Source: Oscillospiraceae bacterium (GTDB lineage Bacteria; Bacillota; Clostridia; Oscillospirales; Acutalibacteraceae). Taken from it: a stretch of 64,000 bases of DNA. Both the position numbers and the translations under genes were made by a program. A model generated the notes under the pieces. The model had not been told where the DNA came from, made no database searches, and saw only the letters and a program-made list of their open reading frames with translations. Positions 18,401-26,101 of the stretch are shown piece by piece. Where the stretch lies: positions 1-64,000 of the forward strand of contig CACYCR010000007.1 in NCBI GenBank assembly GCA_902772935.1. Direction: 5' to 3'. Within the stretch, counting starts at the first letter, position 1, and every line of letters begins with the position of its first letter.

Positions 18401-19267
18401 TTATTTCTCAAGCAGATAAAACAGCGAAACGCCGTATTCTTCCTGGCCGTACTTTGCGATCAGTTCGCTCGCTTCGTCGGAAAGCATCCAGTCGATCAGC
18501 GCCTTTGCACCGTCCACATTCAGCCCGTCGATCTTTTCGGGGTTGACAGCGATCAGAGAATAGGTGTTCTTCATGTCGTCGCCCTTTTCCAGCAGCAGAC
18601 CGAGGTTCAGGTCTTTTTCCATGGAAAGGAAGGTCGCTTTATCGGTCAGGCAGTATGCCTGCTGTTCACTCGCCATGGTCAGGCAAGCGCCCATGCCTTG
18701 GCCGGCGCTGATATACCAGGCGTCTTTCGATGCGTCGGGTGCATCCTCGCCCCAGATCTTCAACTCTGCCTTGTGTGTGCCGCTCTCGTCGCCGCGGGAG
18801 ATAAACTTGCTTTCGCTTTCACGGATCTTTGCAAAGGCTGCGGCAGCGTCTTCACAGTCGGCGATGCCTGCCGGATCGTCTTTCGGACCGACGATGACAA
18901 AGTAGTTATACATAAAGGGCAGACGTTCCACGCCGTAGCCGCCGTCGATGAATTCTTCTTCAGACGCTTTTGCGTGAACAAGAATCAGATCGGCGTTGCC
19001 GTCAATGGCTTTCTGGATTGCTGCACCGGTACCGGCGGACTGGACTTCGACCTTGTAGCCGGTTGCCTTTTCGAACACCGGCAGCAGGTACGGCAGAAGG
19101 CCGGAATCGTTGACGCTGGTTGTGGTGGACAGACGGATGGTCGTGTTGGCAACTTCGCTCGATTGCTCACTTTGCGTGGCGGAAGGATCGGTTTCCGTTT
19201 TGCTGCCGCATGCCGCAAGGGACAGGACGAGCAGAGCCGCCAGAAGGATTGCCAAAAGTTTTTTCAT
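18401..19267 (-). CDS. tupA: Tungstate-binding lipoprotein
   Basis: 288 aa from ATG 19267, spaced 9 bp from AAGGAG; an in-frame ATG 24 bp earlier lacks a site. Lipoprotein signal with lipobox ending LAAC (C20), so it is anchored outside the membrane. Oxyanion-binding motifs of the TupA family are clear: LSTTTSVNDSGLL near residues 45-58, SAGTGAAI, and SRGDESGTHKAEL. First gene of tupABC; supplies tungsten (or molybdenum) for pterin enzymes such as aldehyde:ferredoxin oxidoreductase or formate dehydrogenase, none of which lies in the window. A structured leader precedes it. Confidence 0.92.
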   Translation of the reverse strand: MKKLLAILLAALLVLSLAACGSKTETDPSATQSEQSSEVANTTIRLSTTTSVNDSGLLPYLLPVFEKATGYKVEVQSAGTGAAIQKAIDGNADLILVHAKASEEEFIDGGYGVERLPFMYNYFVIVGPKDDPAGIADCEDAAAAFAKIRESESKFISRGDESGTHKAELKIWGEDAPDASKDAWYISAGQGMGACLTMASEQQAYCLTDKATFLSMEKDLNLGLLLEKGDDMKNTYSLIAVNPEKIDGLNVDGAKALIDWMLSDEASELIAKYGQEEYGVSLFYLLEK

Positions 19268-19296
19268 GATCCATGACTCCTTTTCAAACACGGAAG

Positions 19297-19409
19297 GCCG
19301 GTCCGTTTCCGGACAGACCCTTCAGCCGGAGAGCAGGAGATTCTGCTCTGTGATTTTTCGGCTGGGACCTGCAGCGCATACGCGGGCGCGGTTAGCATCA
19401 CAGGTTCGG
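19297..19409 (-). promoter_or_regulatory. Structured 5' leader of tupABC, riboswitch-like
   Basis: Reading the minus strand, three nested elements precede the tupA ribosome site: ACCTG/CAGGT (19401-19405 with 19367-19371) enclosing a GCG-rich hairpin; CAGCCG/CGGCTG (19359-19364 with 19323-19328) enclosing AGAGCAG/CTGCTCT; and GTCCG-GAAA-CGGAC (19301-19314) with a GNRA loop. TGTGAT in the first loop (19397-19402) is exactly complementary to ATCACA in the second (19349-19354), allowing a pseudoknot or a switch. Candidates are a Moco/Tuco riboswitch or an unnamed oxyanion sensor; I could not match the Moco consensus by eye. Confidence 0.6.
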
Positions 19410-19441
19410 ATGGATCGCTGCTGATGACATTCAGCGTTTTC

Positions 19442-19829
19442 AGTTTAGCACATTTTTTGCAGAAAGAAAAGTGGTTTCCTTAAATTTTTCATCTTTTGTA
19501 AGCAATGCATGACCTGTTTCGACCAAGGCTGCAAAGCTATCCGGAGCGCAAAGGAACATCTGCCGGTAAATCAAAGGGACAATTTTCAAAAGGCGATACT
19601 GCGGATGTTGCTTCCGAAAGGGGAGATGCAGGCGCGGCATCGCATACCGGCACCTGCGATGCGTGTATTTATACTGCACCCCGTGACGCTTCTTCAGCCG
19701 CAATTTCTGCAGTACATTCCGTCAAATGTACTGGACTTTTTTTCGAAAATTATATATACTGAAGACATACGTTATACTAAATCATTGCGGGTTTATCCGT
19801 TGATGTTTCTTCGGTGAAAGGAGCAGAGT
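19442..19829. other. Divergent intergenic region between tupA and beta-galactosidase
   Basis: No convincing gene. Contains a perfect 8-bp inverted repeat, GCATCGCA (19637-19644) and TGCGATGC (19655-19662) with 10-bp loop, and a probable promoter for the beta-galactosidase, TGGACT (19733-19738), 16 bp, TATACT (19755-19760). Short open frames on both strands here lack ribosome sites and family features. Confidence 0.5.
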
Positions 19830-22757
19830 ATGCAAGCAGGCATCTACCCACAAAACTACATTGAAAATCAGCACATGCTCGGTGAACACCGGCTTCCGGC
19901 GCGTTCACTTTTGCTGCCGGCGCAAAGGCGTGACGTTACACACATCAATTTCACCGACTCCGACCGTGTGCAGCTGTTGTCCGGCAATTGGAAATTCTGT
20001 TATCTGGAAACAGATACCGATGCGCCGTTTTATCTGCCTGAGAGCAGTGACAGCGACTGGGATATGCTGCCGGTGCCGTCAATGTGGCAGTTTCACGGGT
20101 ACGGGAGCTGCTACTATCCGAATGTGCGCTACTGTTTCCCGTATGATCCGCCGTACATCCACCGCAGCAATCCGGTCGGCCTGTATCGCACAACCTTCAC
20201 GGCAAAGAAAAGCGCACACACGGTTCTGCGCTTTCTCGGTGTGGACAATGCATACTTCGTCTGGCTGAACGGACAGTATGTCGGTTTCTCCAAGGGCAGC
20301 CGTGTGCCGGCGGAGTTTGACGTCAGTGATCAACTGCGCGACGGCGAAAACCTGCTTGCGGTCAAGGTTTATACGTTCTCGGATGCGTCGTATCTGGAAA
20401 ACCAGGACATGCTGATGGCGAGTGGGATCTTCCGGGATGTGATGCTGATTCAGACCGGAGAAACTGCGCTGTGGGACCAAACGATTCTGTCCGAAGAAGC
20501 AGGCTTTGCGGTGAAGTATACCTGCACGATCGGCACTTTACCGGCGGAAATCCGTTTCACGCTCTGTGATGCCGCGGGCAGAATCTGCGCTGAAAAGCAA
20601 CAGCCGGTTTCTGAAACGGGCGACGTGTTTCTTCCGCTGACGCATGCTGTGCTTTGGAATGCGGAAGAGCCGTATCTGTATACGCTTTATACGGAGATCA
20701 TCGAGAACGGCGCAATCACGGAAACGCACACCAAGCGTGTCGGCATTGCCAGAAGTGAGATTTCCGGCTGTCATCTGCTGATGAACGGAAAGCCGATCAC
20801 GCTCAAAGGCGTAAACCGACACGAAAACAACGCGAAGACCGGCCGCGCCATCACCGCAGCGCAGATCGACGCGGAACTGCGCGACATCAAAGCACACAAC
20901 CTCAACGCCATCCGTGCGTCACATTATACGAATCATCCGTTGTTCTATGAACTTTGCTCCGTATACGGCATCTATGTGATGGACGAAGCTGACTGCGAAA
21001 CCCATGGCGCGGAATGTACCGGCGACCAGGGTGCGCTGAACAAGGATGACACCTGGTTTGATGCATTCTTCGACCGGGTGGCGCGGATGTATGCGATCAA
21101 TAAAAACGAAACGTGCATCAACATCTGGTCGCTCGGCAACGAATGCGGCGGCGGACAAAACGCAGAACGATGTGTGCAGTGGCTGCGCAAGCAGGATGCT
21201 GCAAAACCAATCAAAGATAATGACGCGCCGGGCGTCGGCGACGGACAGTTCAATATGACCGGCTATATGCCGATGCAGACGCTGCGGGATTCCGATCCGG
21301 CAAAGGGGCCGCTGCTTCTGGTGGAGTACGCCCATGCGATGGGCAACAGTCCCGGCGGCCTTGAGGATATCTGGAACTGGATCTACGAACATGAACACTG
21401 CTGCGGCGGATATGTATGGGAATTTAAAAGCCACGGCTTTTATTCCGCAGGCAAGGACGGCAGACCGCGTTACCTGTACGGCGGTGATTTTCCCGACCGC
21501 TACCACTGGTCGAATTTCTCACTGGACGGTTATCACACAAGCGACGGTACGCCGAAGCCGTCGTGGGGAGAACTGAAGGAAGTCAGCGCCCCGGTCCACG
21601 TCCGCTGGGTACAAGATGGTGTGCAAATCAAAAACACCTATGATTTCAAGCAGCTCGACGGCGTCACGCTTTGCTGGTCTGTCTGTGCAGACGGTGTCCC
21701 GGTACGCCGGGGCAGTGCAGCCATGGACGGTCTTGCCGCACGGCAATGGCGCTTCGTTTCGTTGCCGCTCGACACGGAAGGCCTGCAGGGCCTGATCACC
21801 GCAGACTGCGTATTCACCGAAAACGGAAACGTGCTTGCGCACAAACAGAAAATCCTCGCCGACCTGCCGCGGCCGGCAGCGGCGAACCTGCCTTTTGCGC
21901 ACACCGTCAGCGAAGACGCAGACAGCGTCATTGTTCGCGGCGACGACTTCGCCGTGACGATTCAAAAAGGACTGCTTTCAAAAATCGAGCAAAGCGGAAA
22001 AACGCTGCTTGACGCGCCGATGCGCCTTTGCTGTCACCGTGCGCCGACCGATAATGACGGCGCCATTTTCCCGCCGAATCACGCAGAAGAATGGCGCGAG
22101 AAGCTGGTGCATACCATGCGCTTTGGCTGTCATACCGTGACGGTTGACGACGCGGCCGATGAAGTGACCGTCACGGCAACCGGGAAATTCCTGCCGTACA
22201 GCCATTTCTGGGGCTTTGATACGACGATCGTTTACCGCATGACCGCAGGCGGAAGACTGCAGATTGAAACCGATCTGCAGCCGTACGGCAGAGAACAGCC
22301 GGAGATTTTGGCGCGTGTCGGCATGGTGCTTGAGCTGGACGGCAGTTTCCGTCATTGCAGCTGGCTTGGTCGCGGTCCGGAAGAAAATTATCCGGATTGC
22401 AAGGCCAACGCGCCGGTCGGCATCTATGAAGCGGACGTTGAAGATATGCACTTTTGTTATGACGTACCGCAGGAGACCGGCAACCATGAAGACTGCAGAG
22501 TTGTCACAGTGACCGGTGACACGGGCACATTAACCGCAGAGGGTGCATTCGCGTTCTCTTTCCATAACTTCACGCTTGAAAATCTGACCGAGGCGCGGCA
22601 CTGCGATCTGCTGGAAGAAAGTGCACACAACTTCCTTTACATCGATCATCGCCAGCGGGGTCTCGGCTCACATTCCTGCGGACCGGAGCCGGAACAGGAA
22701 TATGAACTGCCGCTCGGAAACTTTCACTGGGCGTTTTGCCTGGAGGCGAAGGGATAA
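19830..22757 (+). CDS. lacZ: GH2 beta-galactosidase, LacZ type
   Basis: 975 aa; AAAGGAG before ATG 19830. Retaining beta-galactosidase that hydrolyses terminal beta-galactosides. Domains in order: sugar-binding jelly roll (FLGVDNAYFVWLNGQYVGFSKGSR), two immunoglobulin-like domains around the TIM barrel, and the C-terminal Bgal_small_N domain. Acid/base E438 in SLGNECGGG and nucleophile E499 in LLLVEYAHAMGNSPGG are intact; the metal/galactose residues around VNRHENNA are also present. No signal peptide, so it acts on imported oligosaccharides. Length is normal for the LacZ branch. Single-gene unit with terminator behind it; lactose permease is not adjacent. Confidence 0.95.
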   Translation: MQAGIYPQNYIENQHMLGEHRLPARSLLLPAQRRDVTHINFTDSDRVQLLSGNWKFCYLETDTDAPFYLPESSDSDWDMLPVPSMWQFHGYGSCYYPNVRYCFPYDPPYIHRSNPVGLYRTTFTAKKSAHTVLRFLGVDNAYFVWLNGQYVGFSKGSRVPAEFDVSDQLRDGENLLAVKVYTFSDASYLENQDMLMASGIFRDVMLIQTGETALWDQTILSEEAGFAVKYTCTIGTLPAEIRFTLCDAAGRICAEKQQPVSETGDVFLPLTHAVLWNAEEPYLYTLYTEIIENGAITETHTKRVGIARSEISGCHLLMNGKPITLKGVNRHENNAKTGRAITAAQIDAELRDIKAHNLNAIRASHYTNHPLFYELCSVYGIYVMDEADCETHGAECTGDQGALNKDDTWFDAFFDRVARMYAINKNETCINIWSLGNECGGGQNAERCVQWLRKQDAAKPIKDNDAPGVGDGQFNMTGYMPMQTLRDSDPAKGPLLLVEYAHAMGNSPGGLEDIWNWIYEHEHCCGGYVWEFKSHGFYSAGKDGRPRYLYGGDFPDRYHWSNFSLDGYHTSDGTPKPSWGELKEVSAPVHVRWVQDGVQIKNTYDFKQLDGVTLCWSVCADGVPVRRGSAAMDGLAARQWRFVSLPLDTEGLQGLITADCVFTENGNVLAHKQKILADLPRPAAANLPFAHTVSEDADSVIVRGDDFAVTIQKGLLSKIEQSGKTLLDAPMRLCCHRAPTDNDGAIFPPNHAEEWREKLVHTMRFGCHTVTVDDAADEVTVTATGKFLPYSHFWGFDTTIVYRMTAGGRLQIETDLQPYGREQPEILARVGMVLELDGSFRHCSWLGRGPEENYPDCKANAPVGIYEADVEDMHFCYDVPQETGNHEDCRVVTVTGDTGTLTAEGAFAFSFHNFTLENLTEARHCDLLEESAHNFLYIDHRQRGLGSHSCGPEPEQEYELPLGNFHWAFCLEAKG

Positions 22758-22808
22758 ATCATCGAACCCCGGTGCGACCAGCCATTTAAAAAGCGCTGAC
22801 ATACCTGT

Positions 22809-22871
22809 AAAATGCATCCCGAAAAGAAGGCAGACATCGTACCGCGGTGTCTGCCTTTTGGGGTGCATTTC
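22809..22871 (+). terminator. Terminator after lacZ
   Basis: AAGGCAGACA (22827-22836) pairs with TGTCTGCCTT (22848-22857). Flanking AAATGCATCCC and GGGTGCATTT extend the pairing, giving a long cruciform-capable structure. Confidence 0.75.
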
Positions 22872-22911
22872 TTTGATTGTTCATCAGCGTCGATTCTTTT
22901 ATGCGATACTT

Positions 22912-22956
22912 AAAAAAAGACCATCTGCATTTACCGGGATGGCATAGCAGATGGTC
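22912..22956 (-). terminator. Terminator of the SDR gene
   Basis: On the minus strand GACCATCTGC (22956-22947) pairs with GCAGATGGTC (22928-22919), then seven T residues (22918-22912). Confidence 0.85.
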
Positions 22957-23012
22957 CGATATCTTTTTTGACAGTCTGACGGCATGGCCAAAGCCGTACC
23001 GCATTTTTGGTT

Positions 23013-23786
23013 TTACATGCAGGTATAACCGCCGTCAACAGGAAGGTTAACGCCCGTGACATAGGAAGATGCCGGAGACGCGAAGAACAGCGCCGCGGAA
23101 TCGAGCTCGCCTTCCTCACCGTAACGTTCTTCGGGAATCATGGTTCTGGCGTTCTGCTGGAAGAAATCGCTGTTGAGCGTGTCGCGGGTCAGATCGGTAT
23201 AGAAATAACCCGGGCAGATTGCGTTGACCGTGATGTTGTATTTGCCCCACTCAGCGGCAAGCGCACGGGTCAGGTTGACTACGCCGCCCTTTGCTGCATG
23301 ATACGGCGCCGAACCGGCAATCTTGTTGCCGACAAGGCCATACATGGAGGCGATGTTGATTACGCGGCCGTATTTTGCCGGGATCATGGCTTTCTTTGCA
23401 ACGGCACGCGCAACGCGGAAGGAGCCGAACAGGTCGATGTTCATCTCATTGCCGAACTGTTCGTCGGTAATATCTTCTGCCGGAGCGACAGCGCCGGTGC
23501 CGGCATTATTGACAAGGATGTCGATGCGGCCGAACTTCGCAAGCACGGTGTCCACCATCGCTTCCACCTGCTCGGTGCTGGTGATGTCGCAGCGCACGGC
23601 CAGGGTCTCTACGCCGTATTCCGCATGGATGGCGTCGGCAACGTCGTCGATCATGTTCTGGCGGCGTGCAACGGCAACGATCGCAGCGCCCTGATTGGCA
23701 AGCGCTTTTGCCATCTGTACGCCGAGGCCTGTGGAGCAGCCGGTCACGATGGCGACCTGTCCTTTGAGATCAAAATAGTTTTTCAT
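23013..23786 (-). CDS. SDR family oxidoreductase (gluconate 5-dehydrogenase-like)
   Basis: 257 aa; CAGGAG before the ATG. Classical short-chain dehydrogenase: cofactor loop TGCSTGLG (15-22), NNAG (93-96), catalytic S147, Y162 and K166 in YHAAKGG, and PG motif ICPGYFYTDLT. Cofactor preference unclear, though AVARR after beta-2 suits NADP(H). The closest named relatives are gluconate 5-dehydrogenases and 2-deoxy-D-gluconate 3-dehydrogenases, which act on sugar acids. Monocistronic with its own promoter and terminator. Confidence 0.88.
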   Translation of the reverse strand: MKNYFDLKGQVAIVTGCSTGLGVQMAKALANQGAAIVAVARRQNMIDDVADAIHAEYGVETLAVRCDITSTEQVEAMVDTVLAKFGRIDILVNNAGTGAVAPAEDITDEQFGNEMNIDLFGSFRVARAVAKKAMIPAKYGRVINIASMYGLVGNKIAGSAPYHAAKGGVVNLTRALAAEWGKYNITVNAICPGYFYTDLTRDTLNSDFFQQNARTMIPEERYGEEGELDSAALFFASPASSYVTGVNLPVDGGYTCM

Positions 23787-23836
23787 GGGTCAAAACTCCT
23801 GTCTTAATGAATTTGCTCAGAGATCCGAACGTTATC

Positions 23837-23864
23837 ATTATAGCAAATTCCGGCGAAAAATCAA
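23837..23864 (-). promoter_or_regulatory. Promoter of the SDR gene
   Basis: Minus strand TTGATT (23864-23859), 16-bp spacer, TATAAT (23842-23837). It overlaps an AAAAAG-loop-CTTTTT hairpin (23867-23882) that probably ends the luxS transcript. Confidence 0.6.
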
Positions 23865-23911
23865 GCAAAAAGTTAGCTTTTTCTAATATTATTTCTTGCC
23901 TTGCGTCTGCA

Positions 23912-24436
23912 TCAGGAATCATAGAACTGCTGTCCTTCGTCCGTCACAAGGCGTTCGGCCTGCGGGTAGGTGAAGATCGCGTTGTTTTCAGCGTTCGTCT
24001 CCAGATAATCGGCAAATTCCTTTGCGTACCATTTCGCCATGGTGAGGTTGTGCATGAGGTAATGCCCGCAGTTGACGGGTGCGGCGCCGGGAACCGTCTG
24101 CGCGTCATCGACGGCTTTGAAGGCGTGCAGCATCAGGGCATAGATTTCCTGCGGTTTGCGGTTGCCTTTGAGGATGAGATAAAAGCCTGTCAGGCAGCCC
24201 ATCGGTCCCCAATAGACGACCTCGTCTTTCCAGTCGGGGTCATTGCGCAGATACGTCGCGATGATGTGTTCCAGCGAGTGCATGGCGGCCACGTCAATGA
24301 CCGGCTCCCGGTTCGGCTTTTTCAGCCGGATATCGTAGGTGGTTACCGCATAGTCGCCCAGGGTGTCGACCCGGCTGGTAAAGATGCCGGGGATGATGCG
24401 CGTATGGTCGACGGAAAAGCTTTGGATCAGTTCCAT
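23912..24436 (-). CDS. luxS: S-ribosylhomocysteine lyase
   Basis: 174 aa from ATG 24436 behind AAAGGAG; a longer frame to 24544 would overlap hypB. Cleaves S-ribosylhomocysteine to homocysteine and DPD, the AI-2 precursor. Metal site H53 and H57 (HSLEH) and C123, with catalytic C81 in GPMGCLTG, all match LuxS. Slightly longer than the usual 150-160 aa because of a C-terminal extension. No mtnN (Pfs) nearby. 50 bp downstream of the second hypB, so cotranscription is likely. Confidence 0.95.
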   Translation of the reverse strand: MELIQSFSVDHTRIIPGIFTSRVDTLGDYAVTTYDIRLKKPNREPVIDVAAMHSLEHIIATYLRNDPDWKDEVVYWGPMGCLTGFYLILKGNRKPQEIYALMLHAFKAVDDAQTVPGAAPVNCGHYLMHNLTMAKWYAKEFADYLETNAENNAIFTYPQAERLVTDEGQQFYDS

Positions 24437-24486
24437 TCTGATTTCTCCTTTATTGTAAATTGTTGCTGCCGAATGTTTCCGGCAGA

Positions 24487-25179
24487 TCACTCTGTATGGG
24501 AAGCTGCATTTGCTTTGACGGCTGCGACTTCCCTGAGAACCCATGCGCAGACGTCGTCGAGGCCTTCGCCCGTTTTGGCGCTGATGGGGAAGAAGACCGC
24601 GTTGGGATTCAACGCAAGGACCCGCTTTTTCGCTGTGTCGAGGTCAAAATCAAAGTACGGCATTGCGTCGATCTTGTTGACGAGCACCACATCGCTGACC
24701 TGATACATCAGCGGGTATTTCAGCGGCTTGTCGTCGCCCTCCGGTACGGAGAGAATCGTTATGTTTTTGTGTGCGCCGGTGTCAAATTCGGCCGGGCAGA
24801 CCAGATTGCCGATGTTTTCCAGAATCAGCAGATCGAGCCCTTGGGTGTCGTATTCCTGCAGGGCACGCGCGGTCATGTCCGCGTCGATGTGACACAGGCC
24901 GCCGTTGTGAATCTGCATGGAGCGTATGCCGGTCCGGTCGGCGACCCGCTGCGCATCGAGGCTGCTTTCAATGTCCACATCCATCTCACCGATCTGCAGC
25001 TGTTCCTTCAGGCGGTTGATGAGGGCGACCAGCGTTGTGGTTTTGCCGCTGCCGGGGGAGGACATCACGTTCAGAAACAAGGTGCCCTGCGCGGTCAGGC
25101 GTCTGCGAATCTCTGCGGCGGCCCGCTCATTGGGCACAAACACGGATTCGTTGACCTGAATGATTTTGACTTTGCTCAT
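24487..25179 (-). CDS. hypB: Hydrogenase/urease nickel incorporation GTPase HypB, second copy
   Basis: 230 aa; ATG 25179 overlaps the stop of the upstream hypB (ATGA), with AAAGGAG nearby. G3E-type GTPase that loads nickel into [NiFe]-hydrogenase. P-loop SPGSGKTT (41-48), C96-H97 and C128 of the interface metal site, and guanine-specifying VNKID are intact. The N-terminal CxxCGC or His-rich nickel-storage stretch is absent. Roughly half its residues are shared with its neighbour. No hypA or hydrogenase genes are in view, so its client enzyme is unknown. Confidence 0.9.
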   Translation of the reverse strand: MSKVKIIQVNESVFVPNERAAAEIRRRLTAQGTLFLNVMSSPGSGKTTTLVALINRLKEQLQIGEMDVDIESSLDAQRVADRTGIRSMQIHNGGLCHIDADMTARALQEYDTQGLDLLILENIGNLVCPAEFDTGAHKNITILSVPEGDDKPLKYPLMYQVSDVVLVNKIDAMPYFDFDLDTAKKRVLALNPNAVFFPISAKTGEGLDDVCAWVLREVAAVKANAASHTE

Positions 25180-25844
25180 GCGTTCCACTCCTTTACCTTC
25201 TGTACCAGTACGTCCGCCAGCGCCTGCACGCCCTCACCGGTCTTCGCAGAGATATAAAAAATCTCGATTTTCGGATTCCGCGCGCGGGCGTACTGCTCCA
25301 CGCGGTCCTTGTCAAAGTCGAAGATCGGCAGCGTGTCGATCTTGTTGACCACGAGGATGTCGCAGGTCTCATACATCAGTGGGTACTTGACGGGCTTGTC
25401 GTCACCCTCCGGTACGGAAAGGATGGTCATATTGATGGCGGCGCCGGTATCAAATTCCGCCGGGCAGACCAGGTTCCCGACATTCTCAAGGACAATCAGT
25501 TCCGCGTTCTCGAGACTGAGCGCGGCAATGCCCTGCCGGGTCATGTCCGCGTCGAGATGGCACATGCCGCCGGTATGCAGCTGCACGGATGGCACGCCGG
25601 CCGCCTGCATGGTCTGCGCGTCAACGGCGCTGTCGATGTCGGCTTCCATGACACCCCAGCGCAGCCGTCCGCCGAACGCCTGCTGCAGCGCAAGCAGGGT
25701 CGATGTCTTGCCGCTGCCGGGCGCGGACATCAGATTCAGAAGGCACGTACCCCGGCTGCGAAGGGTCTCCCGCAGCGTCTGCGCATCCCGGTCGTTATCC
25801 GCCAGAAGTGATTCTTTGACTGTAATGATCTTTACGTCTTCCAA
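25176..25844 (-). CDS. hypB: Hydrogenase nickel incorporation GTPase HypB, first copy
   Basis: 222 aa if it starts at the TTG at 25844, which sits 8 bp from AAAGGAG and where homology begins; an upstream in-frame TTG at 25901 has no site. P-loop APGSGKTS (41-48), C95-H96, C127 and VNKID are intact, as in the second copy. It opens a hypB-hypB-luxS unit with a consensus promoter. The two may form a heterodimer, since HypB dimerises through this C-H-C metal site; that is inference. Confidence 0.9.
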   Translation of the reverse strand: MEDVKIITVKESLLADNDRDAQTLRETLRSRGTCLLNLMSAPGSGKTSTLLALQQAFGGRLRWGVMEADIDSAVDAQTMQAAGVPSVQLHTGGMCHLDADMTRQGIAALSLENAELIVLENVGNLVCPAEFDTGAAINMTILSVPEGDDKPVKYPLMYETCDILVVNKIDTLPIFDFDKDRVEQYARARNPKIEIFYISAKTGEGVQALADVLVQKVKEWNA

Positions 25845-25921
25845 CTTTGTATCTCCTTTGACTGTAATCTGTTTTGCCTTCGGGCCTTTGTGATCCGGCA
25901 AATACAGGATAAATTTTTTTC

Positions 25922-25950
25922 ATTATACCATAAAGCGCCCGGCGCTTCAA
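25922..25950 (-). promoter_or_regulatory. Promoter of hypB-hypB-luxS
   Basis: Minus strand TTGAAG (25950-25945), 17-bp spacer, TATAAT (25927-25922). About 80 bp separates the -10 from the TTG start. 25951-26101 shows no gene or clear terminator. Confidence 0.7.
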
Positions 25951-26101
25951 GGCTTTCGCGCAATCATCGCACCGTCGATGTCTGCGGTTCCTTTTGGAAA
26001 ACGCAAGGCTGCTTTGCTGATTGCATACGCTGATAAAACCCTGGCATTCTTACGCCCAATGTGCAGAGGCAGTTTTGGCTGCGGCATTCTGACGGCGCGA
26101 A

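Noticed and set aside
17084..19267. Molybdate transporter modABC
   Set aside because: The binding protein has TupA-type TTTS...DSGL and RGDESGTH motifs, and the ATPase lacks the ModC C-terminal domain; tungstate type is the better call.
19297..19409. Firm call of a Moco riboswitch
   Set aside because: Context fits but the conserved core could not be matched by eye; left as an unassigned structured leader.
19440..19817. Overlapping 85-102-aa frames on both strands between tupA and lacZ
   Set aside because: No ribosome sites, no recognised domains; the stretch carries promoters and dyads instead.
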